A stretch of 64,000 nucleotides of DNA from Lutjanus erythropterus (taxonomy: Eukaryota > Chordata > Actinopteri > Lutjaniformes > Lutjanidae): positions 32,046,612 through 32,110,611 of the forward strand of contig CM034605.1 of NCBI GenBank assembly GCA_020091685.1, given 5' to 3'. Below the pieces are notes generated by a model. It saw nothing but the letters and a program-made list of their open reading frames with translations, was not told the DNA's origin and searched no databases. A program made the position numbers and the translations under genes. This document shows positions 22,746 through 35,540 of the stretch, one piece after another (positions within the stretch are counted from its first letter, which is position 1; each line of letters starts with the position of its first letter).

Positions 22746-23849
22746 TATCAAAACATGTTTTCATTCTGAAGCTTCAGAAGCTTTTCCAGTCTGATGAGAT
22801 AGAAATGCAATAAATGCAGCAATAAATGCAAGATTACTTTACCTTTAATGGCAATCACCAACATTAAAGTTCCAAGTGACAGAGATGCACAGTAGTATTA
22901 AACTGATTCACAAACTTGATGAAATAACAGAACATATTTCCTACCAGAAGAGGTGAGTTTACAACAAGACCATAGCAAAAAGTAGAAAAAGACCCTTTTG
23001 TCTCTTGCATCATCATTTCTGGATGCATAATGTTCAGTTTGCTGGACTGTAATATTTTCTATGCAAACTCTTGAATTGTAGAGCTTGTGCCATGTTTCCT
23101 CAAGATCAACTTCTATTTCTCTTAGTAGAAAGAGTGTGTCTGAAGAAAACCATCAAGCCTTGGTAAAGTTTAGACATGATTTAGTTTCTGATGGTCTTAC
23201 TATTCTCTGCAGCCTTTAATTTGTTGGTTAAATTGTTTCATCTTGTGGTAGTGAACTGCACAAGGTGGATCAAGACTGGAAAAGAGAGTGTCAGAGTCAC
23301 CTGCTTTACAGTACATCAGACAGAAAGGAACAGACTGGCACTGAAGTCAAATAAGTCCTTCTCTCTCGACAAACAAACAACTTGAAGACTTCAGGTCAAC
23401 AGCACAGCAGAGCCTCTGAGTACAACCACTGAGTACAGCTGATGACAGTCATTGAATTATAAACAATAATTAAATGGAATTAATAGGACAATGGCAAAGG
23501 CTGACACGCTAGTTTTTCTGTCCAGGCATTGTGAGGTGTCGCCATTTTAACGCCTGACTATTAGCAGTGTAGTTTTCACTATGGTGAAATGACATTCAGA
23601 CATATCAAAATATCTTTTTGACATGTCATAATGTTAAAGATGATATATTTCCTAAAGCAAATACAATAAATAGCCTCATATTAAATGATCTCTTCAATCA
23701 TCACTTGTGACTCACTAGAAGTGTGTGATGGTGTCTGTATCTGCAAAGCGTTGGCCTCTTCCTCATTTTTTGCTGTGCTGGAACGTTTCACCAACCAAAA
23801 ACGTTGGTATTTGACCTACTGATACCTTTGCAAACAGCTCAGACAAATC
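22746..23849. other. Non-coding stretch
   Basis: I see no gene or nameable repeat in this A/T-rich interval. Confidence 0.3.
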
Positions 23850-24800
23850 ATACTGACTTAACTTTAATTCTAATTTCAGTAAAATAATTTTGACATGTTA
23901 TAATAAATATTATCACATGTAGAAATTACATTTGACTTCTCAAAACTATTTTACAGATACCTTTGATTTAATTATAGATATTAGTCATTCTTTTCATTGG
24001 TAAGAATAAAGATTACAGATCTTCAGTTGAATTTCCACATGTTGAAAAAGGATTGTGATCTTTAAATACTTTTAACCAATTAGCTAATCCATTTCATGTG
24101 TTTCCCTAATTAGCATAATTTAGCAGTGTTCATTGAAGGCATCTATTTTAACAAGTGGGAGCGGAAGGAATTGTAGATATCACAAATATAACTTAGTACA
24201 AACTTGATTTTCACTGCTGCTTGGAGATCAAATGCAATTCTAGATATGTGAAATTACATTCTTACTAGTTACAGTATCAAGCAACACATGAATAATTTAA
24301 TTTTGATTAGTCTTTATTGCATTTTCGACATCAAGAATTCCATTATTTTACCTGTAAGTTGTAAGAATTGTAGATATCTTATAGATGTTGATTGCTAATT
24401 AATCAACATCTAATCAAAATTACATTATGGATATGTTGACTTAGAATTTAAACAGACCAAAATTTAGTTCTCTATGCATAATTGAATTTGAATAAAGTGA
24501 ATGATAATACTTGACTAGTTGTAATAAGGTTGCAGATATCTACAATGGACATTTCATCTACCAATAAATAATTTTTGATATCAGGAAAAAACATTTTGAC
24601 TGGTGAGAAATCAAGTCTTTACTTAAAAGTGCTACTATTCAAAGTTACATTATGGATATGTTGGCGATATTCAAACTAGTCACAAACAATTGTTGATGCA
24701 ATTGCTATCACCACTACTGATTAGATGTTAAAAGGGCTTGCCTTGCCAACTCAGTAATTTATTTCCAAAATTCAGGATGTGAAACTATACTAATGATGTA
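23850..24800. repeat. Degenerate A/T-rich repeat with GTAGATATC motifs
   Basis: TTGTAGATATC or TTGCAGATATC recurs at about 24172, 24369 and 24531, and TTATGGATATGTTG at 24425 and 24650. The spacing is irregular, so it is an old satellite or transposon interior and not a clean array. Confidence 0.45.
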
Positions 24801-26554
24801 ATGAGCCTGGATGTAATTGATCAAACATGCAGGACTAGAATACTAGTGAAGCCCCTGTTTTAGTGGGAGGACAGGATGTTCAACACTGCTCTCGCCCCTG
24901 GGGACTGTATTTTACGTAACAGAAATCCCTTTCCAGATAGATTTTTAAAGCGGGCTGCCTCAGAAGTGCACAAAACTGAGACATGCGACGGCATGTTCAT
25001 TAATCTACGCCTGCAGCACTCACGGATTGGTGGACTATGCTGGCGGGCCCTTAGGCCCCAGAAAAAATACGGCTAGTTTCTCTGTCCTTTGTCTGGTTGC
25101 CACCATGGGTCCCTACACAACTTAACCTCTGCTCACTGGCCTCATTTCTGGCTTGAGATAACGTGTGAATTTACAATGTCATTAATCCACTATGGCAAAA
25201 GTAAAGCAGAAAAGATGAACTGGTTTGGTTTGGTTTACATGCTGTTATTCAGACTTATTCCAGTCTAATTGTTGTAATCCATTGAACAGTCACAAATTTG
25301 AATTTATATCCCACAAAAAACTCAATATAATCCTTGAGATATTGTAATCCTGGGCAAGTATAAAACTCCAGTTTCCAAAGAAAGACAGAAAACTATAGTT
25401 CCAATTGCCTATCCGTGCGCGAGGTCAAGGAAAGCCCAGTTTGTACCTTTGTAGGTGTGAAGTTTTCAAAAAGCCCCCAAAAGAGCCCAATAATTACTAG
25501 GCACTTCCTTTTATATCCAGTCCGTCACGTCATCACAGCAGATATTCAGTGGCAGCGCATCTACCAGACAAAACCAGTTCAAAAGTTCAAATAAGTTCAT
25601 GACACTAATCAGACCCACGTGTCGGTACACCTGCTCTGCTCTTGCAGGAAGTTCTAACCACAAGTTCCTGTCTATGGCAGAGAATACCTCACCCGTATCC
25701 TAGCAACGTTAAAATTTAACATTTTACAAAATCAGTTTTCTCAAAACTAACACCGTACTTGTTGTTTACTATGATGCAAGCAAACAAGTACATAATATCA
25801 AAACAATCAAACAAATTCAGACCATAAACAAACATGTTTTCCACATACACACAGCTCTGATGGAACCCTCCTAATCTTGATAGTTTCAAAAAAATGTGAA
25901 AATGTCAATAAATCCTTATAAAAAATTAAGCCCTGTTGTCTGCACAATCTCAAGAAGTTATATTCATAAAAATAGTCAACTGTAGTTCAATTATTAAGAA
26001 TAAATGGGATGGTGTATATGTAGTCAATAGGTCATGACCTAAAGTCTGTGTGTGTGAGTGTGAGCATGTGTGCGTGCGTTCGTGTGTGCGTGCATGTGTA
26101 TGTGTGTGTGTGCATGTGTGTGTGTGTGTGTTGTGTGTGCATATGCTTAGGTGTTTATGTGACTAAGAATTTTCGATGTTTTGTTAGATATCTGATGAAT
26201 GTATATCTGTAATAGGGTGCTGCATAGAATATAGGTCAGAAGCAGATCTCTAAAAGTGTAAAATATAAGCTTTATATCTAAAATTTAAGACCAAAATAAC
26301 ACCATCTTTTACAGGCACTTTGCCTAACTAACAACCTTGATGGAATCCATTTCCAAAACACTCTCAAGTAGGTAACAGTTATGATCAACCATTTCCAAAA
26401 ACATTTCAACATTTCAAGCATTTCAAACTGCGTGTAAAAGCTTCCTAATATTTTTGTTAATGAGTAAATAAATGAGTATATAATAAAATGATTGAATGAA
26501 TATTTAAAATTTTAACACAGATAAAGATTTCAGATTTCAGAGAAACAGCCTTTA
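24801..26554. other. Non-coding stretch with (GT)n tract
   Basis: It holds a GT-rich microsatellite at about 26045-26145. The 66-codon frame at 24876-25076 is the only open stretch of note; I see no splice partners or family resemblance. Confidence 0.35.
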
Positions 26555-26788
26555 ACTCATGTCCTCTAATTCTTGATACATTACATTTGTAGATAGCATA
26601 GAATTGTATCTTAGATAAGGCGCTGTACTTTTAGATGAGGATAACTAACACTCTTTCGCTTACCTTTCTATCTCTTCGTATCTTTGTATCGACCGTCTGG
26701 GCGTTCCGTGATGACGGACCGCCTTATAGCGACAAGATACGAAGAAGACCGACTTCGATTTGGACTTCGGTATGGAGTAGAGCTATGG
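26555..26788 (-). pseudogene. Copy D: truncated copy of exon 1 and intron of the 13.2 kb gene
   Basis: About 230 bases match 12955-13175. On the minus strand the exon part reads IALLHTEVQIEVGLLRILSL and then, after a one-base loss, IRRSVITERPDGRYKDTKR, followed by a GTAAGC donor. Compare the gene at 13195: IALLHKEVQTEVG...SLIRWSVITSCPDGRYEDKKR. The segment with the ATG is missing; the match ends at GAGCTATG. I see no later exons nearby, so it is a dead partial copy. Confidence 0.7.
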
Positions 26789-26984
26789 CTGTTTATTATT
26801 CTGACACTGAAATTACAGCTGGTAAACAGATAAAGCATTACTGAAGTGACTGATTGCAGAACATGATTGTTGCTCATCTGCCTTGACCCTGATCTGTTAG
26901 TTCAGTGTGCCTGATGTGCAGCCTGTCCTCTCACTCACTGTATGCAGTTTTTAGCTGTAGCAATTGCTTTTTCTGGAGTATTTA

Positions 26985-27095
26985 AAATTGAATGTGCCGT
27001 TGCACACAGGCGATTGGTCAATTTCACCAGCCTGAGTTCTTGCAGTTAAAACCTCATACAGAGACAATTACACCTGAAGCAGCTCAAGGAATAAC
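26985..27095 (+). repeat. Dispersed duplicate, copy 1 of 2
   Basis: GTTGCACACAGGCGATTGG and AATTACACCTGAAGCAGCTC recur in the same order at 29688-29758. Confidence 0.6.
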
Positions 27096-27099
27096 ATAT

Positions 27100-28639
27100 T
27101 GAAAATATCTGTTTGACAACTCATGTATCATGTAAGTAAGAAAAAAATGAGACCTTGCAGGATGAAATTTAAGACTTGTCAACAAAATTTAACTTTTCAA
27201 GGCCTTAAATTACGATTTTTAAATTTAAGACTTTTCAAGTTTTTAAGACCCTACGGGTACCCTGTTTTATGTGTTTCTACTGAAGTATTCATCAAATCTT
27301 CAGGAGAAATAAACAATTAAATTTTTGTAAAATTAATATATATAATCCAGTAAGATGTTATATAACACCTGGAGATAAGCACCATTTTTAAATGTATGTA
27401 TTCACTTTATAAGACAGGATTTATTATATACATTTTACATGCAGAAGATTTTCAACATGCAAAATGGCGTCCTCAATATGAGAAACCCCAGATGTGAAGG
27501 ACTTCTTCTCACCCATCAACACTGTTTGTGCTTTCATATAATGCTTTTGTTGGGACCAGGTAATGCTTGGATTGGTATTAAAAGGTCTTAAGAGTCAAAG
27601 CTAAATTCAGTTTGTGGATTCCTGCAGATACCCTGCAGATACCTGTTTCACTCCCTTTGGTGTAATTCACAGATTTTTGATGATGATGATGCTGCTGTCT
27701 AAGAGGCCCTTACTACATTGGTCCTCAATTTGTCCACCTTCATGGTCAGCAAAGCTGATGATGAAGGCCTTGACAAACAAACAGGAACAGCCATCACGGA
27801 GCAGAAGTCTTTTACATTTTAACAAATATTAATACCTGATGTTTGACTTGTGAGTGTGGTTCAGAGTATTGCCATGTTAACAGGTGGAGTCAAGGGATGC
27901 CTGTGTCCATTTATCCGTGTTGTAATTTTTTGTCTCCACAGCGGTCTGTCAGGATTTTTGTGAGCAATTTTGTTGAATTTATGACTTTTCCTTTAGTACC
28001 ACCAATAAATACAATTTTGTCTTGTACACAATAGCTCAAAATCTGTGGTGCAGATATTGAACCCTGTTAGATTCATTAATTCTAAAAAAAAATATAACAC
28101 AAATGCAAAATGAAAATAAATGCATATAATATTTGCATAACTTATGGCCACACTGTTGCATGGACTATTTCCCCTTATCAATATGCAAAAGTACAACTGA
28201 TTTTTTTTGCGTCCGTTTCTTGTTGGCCATATGTAAATAAGATGATTTACCACAAAATCATCACATCTATGTTCAAAATTCAACTAATCAATTGATTGAT
28301 CTTATAAACCTAAAAACCATCATTAAACATAATCAAATTTAATTAAAGATTTTTTTCATATTTATTTTTAGGGATTTAAAGCAGCACAGTGGAAAAATAA
28401 CTGATTCAGGTGCAAACAAAATCAAAGCAAAATTAGAATACTAAGTTTTATATTCAATTTGCATTCAACATAAAATAAAAATTACAAATCAATCTTGAAT
28501 CTTTTTAATATCCACGACATACACAGTGAAGCAGAGCAGCCTGTAGGGGCATTGCTCTGCTGGTGTCTTAAAGACAACATGTCCTCAAGCAGGATTCAAT
28601 CCAACACTGAGTTGAAGTTAAATCTTAGCAGGTCATCCT
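27100..28639. other. Non-coding stretch
   Basis: A/T-rich, with short open frames only. I can support no gene or named repeat. Confidence 0.3.
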
Positions 28640-29105
28640 CTGGCGTCTCTGCATCAACTTCAGCTCAAAACTAACCCAAGGACTGAACCTGGTTCCTCAG
28701 AACTTGAAAACAGTGATCTGCCTTCATAAGTTAATGAATCAGAGATACATGAAGACTCTTTCTTAGAGCTTTTCACTCTTTCCTTTGGAAGCGGGTCTCA
28801 AAACTAAGCCAAGGATCAAACCAGGGTCCTCGAACTTTGAAGTAATGATCTATCTACCTAAGCCAATGAATCAGATACCTCAAGCCTCTTTCTGAGAGCC
28901 TTTCAATCTTTCTGTTGTATTGATGAAACCTGGGGCCTCAAAACCACTGAGTGGTGATTTTACTTCTTAAGCCAATTAAAAGGCTCTTTCTTTTCTTTGG
29001 CAACAGGTCTCAAAATGAAACCAAGGATTAAACCTGGGTCCTCAAGTCCAAACATTGATCTAACTTCTGACAATGAATCAGAGAATCCTACAAAAGCTCC
29101 ACCCC
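28640..29105 (+). repeat. Decayed tandem repeat, four units of about 100-130 bases
   Basis: Variants of AAGGATCAAACCAGGGTCCT followed by CAAT(G)AATCAGA and GGCTCTTTC occur with starts near 28678, 28811, 28920 and 29018. The GGATTAAACCTGGGTCC core is loosely like a tRNA B box, so an amplified SINE tail is one possibility. Confidence 0.55.
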
Positions 29106-29687
29106 AAATATAGACATCCAATAGATTTTCTAACTTTTATTAAATGTTTGATCTGTGAATAAATTGATAGCCTTGAAAATAAAGTGTAACAGCATGAAAT
29201 GACAGGACATGGTGCACCTAACAAAGAAAAATATTTAGTTTTCTAAAATGGCAAAAGTCAAATTTATGTCTCCTACATTCAATCAAATGGAAATATTCTA
29301 TTTTTCTGCAGATGTGGTCTCACATATTTATTATCTTTGCAACCCTTGATCACCAGTATAATTTATGATCAAATTCAGTGGGTTTGAACAATGTTTGTCT
29401 GCACAGAATAAGTTAGAAACAGCTGATCTATCAATGGGACAGTGGGTTTGTTTGATTTTCTATTGTTGAGTGCACACTGAGGTTCCTCTGACAGTTTCTG
29501 AGTTTCTACATACACATTATACATCAGAATGTAGGAAAAGTTGTGCCAGTCGCAGAGGTGAAGCAAACGGACAAATGATTTTGGTTGGCTGAGGTCCAAA
29601 GGACAACAAGTCCAACCAACTGCCCTATTCACTCCCATGTTAAGTGACAGCAACAGCAGTTAGATCACCGCAATTCAAATTTCACTG

Positions 29688-29758
29688 TGCCATTGCACAC
29701 AGGTGATTAGCCAGTTTCACCTCATATAGAAACAATTACACCTGAAGCAGCTCAAGGT
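29688..29758 (+). repeat. Dispersed duplicate, copy 2 of 2
   Basis: Matches 26985-27095: CATTGCACACAGGTGATTAG and AATTACACCTGAAGCAGCTC, with an internal deletion relative to the first copy. Confidence 0.6.
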
Positions 29759-30074
29759 TTGAAATTATTAACAGTTTAAAATGACTGTCTCTGTCTGTCT
29801 GTGTCCAACTTGGACATTTTAGACTGCCATCTTTTTAACTGTTAATAAATTCAAAGTTTGAGCTGGTTAATGTTAAATTCATTCATTCATTCATGAAATG
29901 CCATCTTGCCTACACAGTGGATACATGTCTAGTCACAGTTCAGGCAGAAATTGACAAGGCTGATTGTGATTGGTTTAATTGAATGTCCAGCTCTAAGTCT
30001 AATATCCCGGCTGCCTACTGACATTTTTAATGTCAGTCATATTATTCTTCTATCCTGCTTATGTTGCAGTTTAA

Positions 30075-30499
30075 CTAGGAGGACCCAAATGCAGACAACA
30101 GGAGGCAGAGGGAGAGTTCAAAAGATATTTAATTAACTAAACACCAAAAACAAAGCTTACATGAGTGACAAGGAGAGTTCAAAATCCAGGCTGGGAAGAA
30201 GAAATCCAAAAATCAATAGGGGAAATCAAAGGGCACAAGCAAACTGAACTCCAGGAAACACTGACAAAACAGGGACCAGATGAATGAACCAACAAACTAA
30301 GGAGGACAAGACACAGGATTAAATACACTAGGAAGGGAAGGAAAACAAGACACAGGTGAGGGCAGTCAGAGACAGGTGAAAATAATTAGTGATCACAAAG
30401 GGCGGAAAACAGACAAAGACAGGAAGTAAAAACAAAGACACAAGGAGAACCAAGACTACAAAATAAAACAGGAAGTGTCAAAATCCAAAACCATGACAG
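30075..30499 (-). mobile_element. Non-autonomous teleost repeat ending CTGTCATGG, copy 1
   Basis: Read on the minus strand it begins CTGTCATGGTTTTGGATTTT and ends in a GTCTGCATTTGGGTCC segment. The A/C-rich body with ATCCAAAAA and ACACAGGTGA motifs is widespread in fish genomes. A second copy lies at 55173-55475. I treat it as a DNA-transposon-derived family without naming the superfamily. Confidence 0.6.
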
Positions 30500-30697
30500 C
30501 TTACTTACACAACTTCTCATATACACACACAAAGCTGTTCTTTGTGTCTGTAAGAGGACTTTTATTGACATACACTTTCATCCATATACATATAAGTGCA
30601 CATGATAACACATGCACATACACAAAGACACACAGACTCGCATACATACACACATGCCTGTGACAGTGTGTGGATGCACACACAGAGACACACACAA

Positions 30698-30830
30698 CCT
30701 CAATGATACATCTACTGCTATTAATACTTCTGGAAATATGGTGGGGATACTAGTCGGCAGCGAGCATCAGGCACATTAAAAATTGGTCTGAAATTTTCTA
30801 GTTGTTACTTATGATTCACTTTTTCATTGT
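30698..30830 (+). repeat. Dispersed duplicate, copy 2
   Basis: Matches 21828-21925 (CCTCAATGATACATCTACTG, AATACTTCTGGAAATATGG) and carries an extra internal segment of about 25 bases. It follows a CA-rich tract at about 30520-30695. Confidence 0.7.
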
Positions 30831-31479
30831 GTCTGTCATTGTGTAAAACCACTAATTACCTACTAACCACTGAAGTAACAACTCCATCTGCTGGTCATGT
30901 TGAGGAAAAACAACTACAGTGTGTGTTGTCATACATCAGGGAGAGTGGGGCAGATGAAGACAGTGGGTAAAATTAACCAACACCTGTATCTAGCTTGCCA
31001 TAAACAAAAGTAATACAGTACAGCACCACAAATTAAGGAAGTATAGTTCACATTATTCAGTTCATACTGGCCTCAAGCCCATGGACAGAGGAGAAAAAAG
31101 ATTTTTGATGAAAATATATCAAATAGTTTAGAAGTTTTGACATTATTAAATGTATATTTAAGTTGGTGTATGCTGCAAAGAGGTCTAACCTTTGCATAAT
31201 TGTGGATCTCTGAAACAGTTTTGTCAAAATGGAAGCTGTGGGTAAAACCTGCCAGTGACACTGGGGCAAGTTGAGTCAAAGGCATAATTTTCTCCTGAAA
31301 GTTTAAATAGGCTACATTAATTAAATACGCTGTACACAGTAACCTGTGTATTAAAGGTCAGTGTAATTTTTTGCTGGGATCTATTGGCACAATATGGCAG
31401 AAATTGAATATAAGTACTACTTACTTAGTATATAAAGTACTTTTGTTTTTAAAGTATAATCGGCAATATTCCTGCAACA

Positions 31480-31680
31480 TTTCATTTAAAAAGTTATGTT
31501 GCAGTGATGTTACTGCAACATTACACTTAAAGCATTCAAGCGTTAAGTTACAGTGACTAAAACATTCTGTTACAGCAACGTTTCTGCAACATTACACTTA
31601 ACATTATGCTGCAGCAACTTAAATGTTACATTGCAGTGACATTACTGCAACATTATTCTTAAAACATTGGATGTGACAGC
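31480..31680 (+). repeat. Tandem repeat with CTGCAACATTACACTTAA units
   Basis: GTTACTGCAACATTACACTT, GTTTCTGCAACATTACACTT and CATTACTGCAACATTATTCT recur with about 50-60 base spacing, together with TTRCAGTGA motifs. Four or so imperfect units. Confidence 0.65.
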
Positions 31681-33162
31681 AATGACACTGTCTCATATGG
31701 ATGTTGCATGCAACATGTTGGTGATAAAATGTGATGTGATCTCCAATAAGTGTTTGAAACATTGGGGCAATGTTTAAATAACATGCTGGCGGTGACACTC
31801 TGGAATTTTTTTGCAGGCTGCCACTATGTTCTTGCAATTAGTAAGTTTTACTAGGTCCACTTCATCGGATCCACCATGTTGCCCTGCCATCATTCTATGA
31901 ACCCAGAACAGAAAAACAAAAAGGCTCTAGGTAGGGCCTCTTGTGTCTTGTGTGAGTTTCATAACCAGCGTGGGTAATTGTAAAGATAAGATCAAGATGG
32001 CAAAGCAGTACGAGAAGAAAAAGGTCTCAGAAAAGAACATGTCAGTGGAGAGATCCATTCAGTCTGTGGTAAAGACCACAAGATAAACAGAATGACGCTG
32101 AAGACTAGAAAAACATGTTCCTGGACAAGTTCCTAGAATAGGTCATGCCACACTAGAAAAAAAAAAAAGATTTTTGATGATAACGTGTAGTTTGAAGATG
32201 CAGAAACCTGCAGACAAGTTTCATGGGCAAACTCCTTAAGATGCAAATGAGAACTTACATTTGAATTAGCAAGCAAGAATGGCATTTCTATTCATAAACA
32301 CTATCGAGCATCAATGCTCATTTAACTCCTACTGGGGTAAGTTGCGACACAGGACTACCTTTTATTGATGGGTCATTGTTTTAAACCCAGAAAAATTAAA
32401 TAAATTCTTTTAATTTCCATATGAACAGAGCAACCTGGCGTTTTTAAAGTAACTATCTGAATCAAATACACTTTTATTTTGTAGTAAAATGATCAAAAAT
32501 GTTTAAAAAAAAAGTGGCTCATGTTAGCCTGTGCTCCCTACAGTAAGGTCCATATTTAGTCCATTTCTTTTCAAACCACTAGCACACTGGCTCCCAAACC
32601 CACTAGGGGTCACCAAAGCTACACAGGGAACCTGAAGCCCTCTAGATTTTAACTGGTGTAAGAATACTTTTTAAATATACAGCATATCATTAATTTCTAA
32701 GAAGAAAACTAAATGGAACTTTTATTTTATTTTGAAAGCTTAGATTATTATTTAAAACATCTCACAGGATCTGCTAAACAGCCTCATCCTGCATTAGAAA
32801 ATGCGCAGTTAAAACAAATGAAAAAGCTGATAGAACAATGGTGATGTGTCAGGAGAAGAAAACACTGACTTTGTCAGAAAATAAGCCTATTACTTATGTA
32901 TGGCTGTTCATAATAGAAAATACAGAATCCAAACAGAGAATTGCATAAAAGTTCCTGCAAATATCAGGAAAGCTCATCTCTGATGCAACATTCACGGAAA
33001 TAATCTGCTCAAAATTTCCTGTACTTATTACATTCACTATTTTGGTTAATTGTACAGTTTAAAAGTTTTTCTTTACTGCTGTTGTTGTGTATTGTATATA
33101 ATATGAAATATCCATAAAGTATGTCACTTATTAGGGGTCATCGGTTTACTCAATGGTAGAAA
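31681..33162. other. Non-coding stretch
   Basis: No gene seen. GGGGCAAGTTG/GGGGTAAGTTGCGAC-type fragments at about 31263 and 32334 resemble a repeat also seen at about 39280. Confidence 0.35.
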
Positions 33163-33700
33163 AGGGACAGTCACCCCAAAAAAAAACACGTTTTAACTCT
33201 GATCTGTAGTGCTGTTTATCCATCTAGATTTTTTGGAGTGAGTTGCAGATTTTTGGAGATATCGGTCATAGAGATGTTGGCCTACTCTTCAGTATGATGG
33301 GACTAAATGCTACTCGTCTGTGCTGCTCAAAACACCGAACATACACTTGAAAAATTCGACACCAGTGTCTCTTTCCAGAAATCATGACCCGGTTACTCAA
33401 GATAATCCACAGACCTTGTTCTGAGCAGTTTCATGTAGGAACTACTTTCTTTGTGGAAAAAAAGATTCTACTACATAAATAAATTTTAGCTCCTACACAA
33501 AACTGCTCACAGGTTTTGTGGATTATCTTGATAACTGAGTCATTATTGCTGGAAGAGAGACACTGTTTTTAAATGTATTTCTGGTGCTTTGAGTACCACA
33601 AACCGAGTTTCATTTAGTCCCATTATATTGACAAGAACACAGACATCTCTCTAGCTCATAACTCCAAAACTCTGCAACTCACACAAAACTTTGGAAAAAG
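33163..33700. mobile_element. Fold-back MITE, GGGACAGTTCACCCC family, copy 1
   Basis: It starts GGGACAGTCACCCC. The first half contains CTGTAGTGCTGTTTATCCAT, AATCATGACCCGGTTACTCA and GATAATCCACAGACCTTGTT. The second half carries the same blocks inverted (GTGGATTATCTTGATAACTG, AGAGACACTG, AGACATCTCT), so the element can fold into a long hairpin. Copies lie at 42111 and 43721. Confidence 0.8.
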
Positions 33701-34684
33701 TTGGAAATCACTGCACTAGCCTGAGACAAGTCAATCTTCAAAAATATGAAAAAGACCATATTTTGATGGCTGTTTTAGTGAAAAATGTGCAGGATTTATG
33801 AGGCTGAATCAGAATCTACAATAGATACTTAAGATTGAAATAAGATTAAATGAAAAATGAAGTGAAGATGGCACTTTAAAACAAAACTGTAAGGAAACTG
33901 ATTCCTAAAAAGCCAGCTGAGGTTTGAGGGCAGACGTGAGATGAAAAGAGAAATGGTTTCTGCGTCTGATATGGTGACCTGTGTGGGTTCAAAGACACAG
34001 AGCAGAAGTGTGAAGCAAACTTGCGTGCAAAGTAAACTTCTGTAGCTTGTTCAGATGTCAGTGGCAATATGAAAAAAAAAAACAAAACTTTACGTATCTT
34101 TACTTTATCTTTAACTTTATCTTTCTATCAAAACTGGTTTTATTCAAATCAGCAAATGATGTTCAGTGATTGCTCATAACAGGAGACCATCAGCAACTGA
34201 AGTATATCAGTTGATCTTGCCATAAATCTTTGCACACAGGGAATGTCCCCGCATGCAGAGTGATACAAAGTGCTGTTTGTTGGTAGGATGTGTGTGCAGA
34301 GGTGGGCAGCAACAGACACAGATGAGACTGAGATAAAAAGCAGGAAGATCACTGAAGCACTGTACTCACACAGTAGCAGAGGTTGTGAAAATGTGGTTTT
34401 GGCTTTATCTTCTTCTAGAGTTTTTTAGAACATACAGTAATTGTCACATAAAGACCCACACTGATTTTTTTTCTTCATAAGCAGTTTTGACAACGGTGAA
34501 GCTCAGGGCACCTTTGAGAATATTTTTCACTGTCTTTTCACCAGACAACATCACACCTAGAGGATAAAGAAAGAGATTTGCACAACTCTGCAAGGTATGT
34601 ACAGTATTTACTGAACAGAAAATATTAGCAAGCTAATATAATAGATCTTGGTTGCCTGGTGTATTTTGATGTGTCTGAATTAAT
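33701..34684. other. Non-coding stretch with a possible ccr6 5' UTR exon
   Basis: A segment ending CACAACTCTGCAAG with a strong GTATGT donor lies at about 34545-34592. It could be an untranslated first exon of ccr6, which needs one because an acceptor immediately precedes its ATG. Nothing else supports this link. Confidence 0.25.
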
Positions 34685-34870
34685 AATTAGTGGAAGAAAT
34701 ATTCAGATCGTTTGCGCTGGTAAAAGTACTAATGCAACACTCACAAAATATTCCGTCAAGTAAAAGTCCTGCAAAACCTCACTTGAGTAAAAGTATCTAA
34801 GAATTATCAGCTAAGTGTACTTGAGTATTAAAAGAAAAAGTACTCACTGTGCACTAAAATGGTACCTGTC
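34685..34870. repeat. AAGTA-rich teleost repeat fragment
   Basis: Contains GTGGAAGAAATATTCAGATC, AAAAGTACTAATGC, AAGTAAAAGTCCTGC and CTTGAGTAAAAGTATC, a signature repeated across fish genomes. A related fragment lies at 38360-38560. Confidence 0.6.
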
Positions 34871-35239
34871 AGTGTATTACTTCTATATCTGAGGTTTTGT
34901 ATCAATATTACAGCTGCATTAACGTGTGTGTTGCATTTTACTGCTGTATATTATTGTTTTAACTACTATATATGCTGTTGGCTACTTTTATCTTAACTTT
35001 AAAATCAAAAGTTAAGAAACCTTTAAAAAGTAAAGCAACCAGCTGCAAAGCCTCTTTGAATTTATGCAATTAATGGCTACTTTGTTATCTCAACTTGGGT
35101 TCAGAAGTTCAGCGTATTATCTTCACTTTGTCAATGTTAACATTACTTTCTGATCTACTCACATATTGAAGTTAAAGTAGCTTAAATTATTAAATATGAT
35201 GAACTGGATATTGTCTTCTTATAGACTGAAAACTTCATC

Positions 35240-35540
35240 AACGGTGCAGAAAAATCCTATAAGCTTTGGATATTGCTTTGGGACATACTGACTCATCAAA
35301 TGTAATAGTTTTAAGTGATTTTAACTTAAGTGAATGACTAGAACTGAAAGATAATGTTAAGTTTGACATATAGCACTTTGAGTGAACTTAAGTCCATGAG
35401 TTGATCTAGCAAATTTAAGAAGCTTTGAACTTTTTATCAAGTTAACACAACAAATTAGACATTAGTTGAGTATACTGAACAGGGCGTTGCAGCTAGTTGC
35501 TTTGTTTTTTTTTAAGTTTTCAACTTTACATTTTTACAGT
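35240..35540. repeat. Degenerate MITE-like repeat ending TTTTTACAGTG
   Basis: AAGTGATTTTAACTTAAGTG, AGTGAACTTAAGTCCATGAG and the terminal ACATTTTTACAGTGCA resemble the families near 1030 and 13690. Confidence 0.4.
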
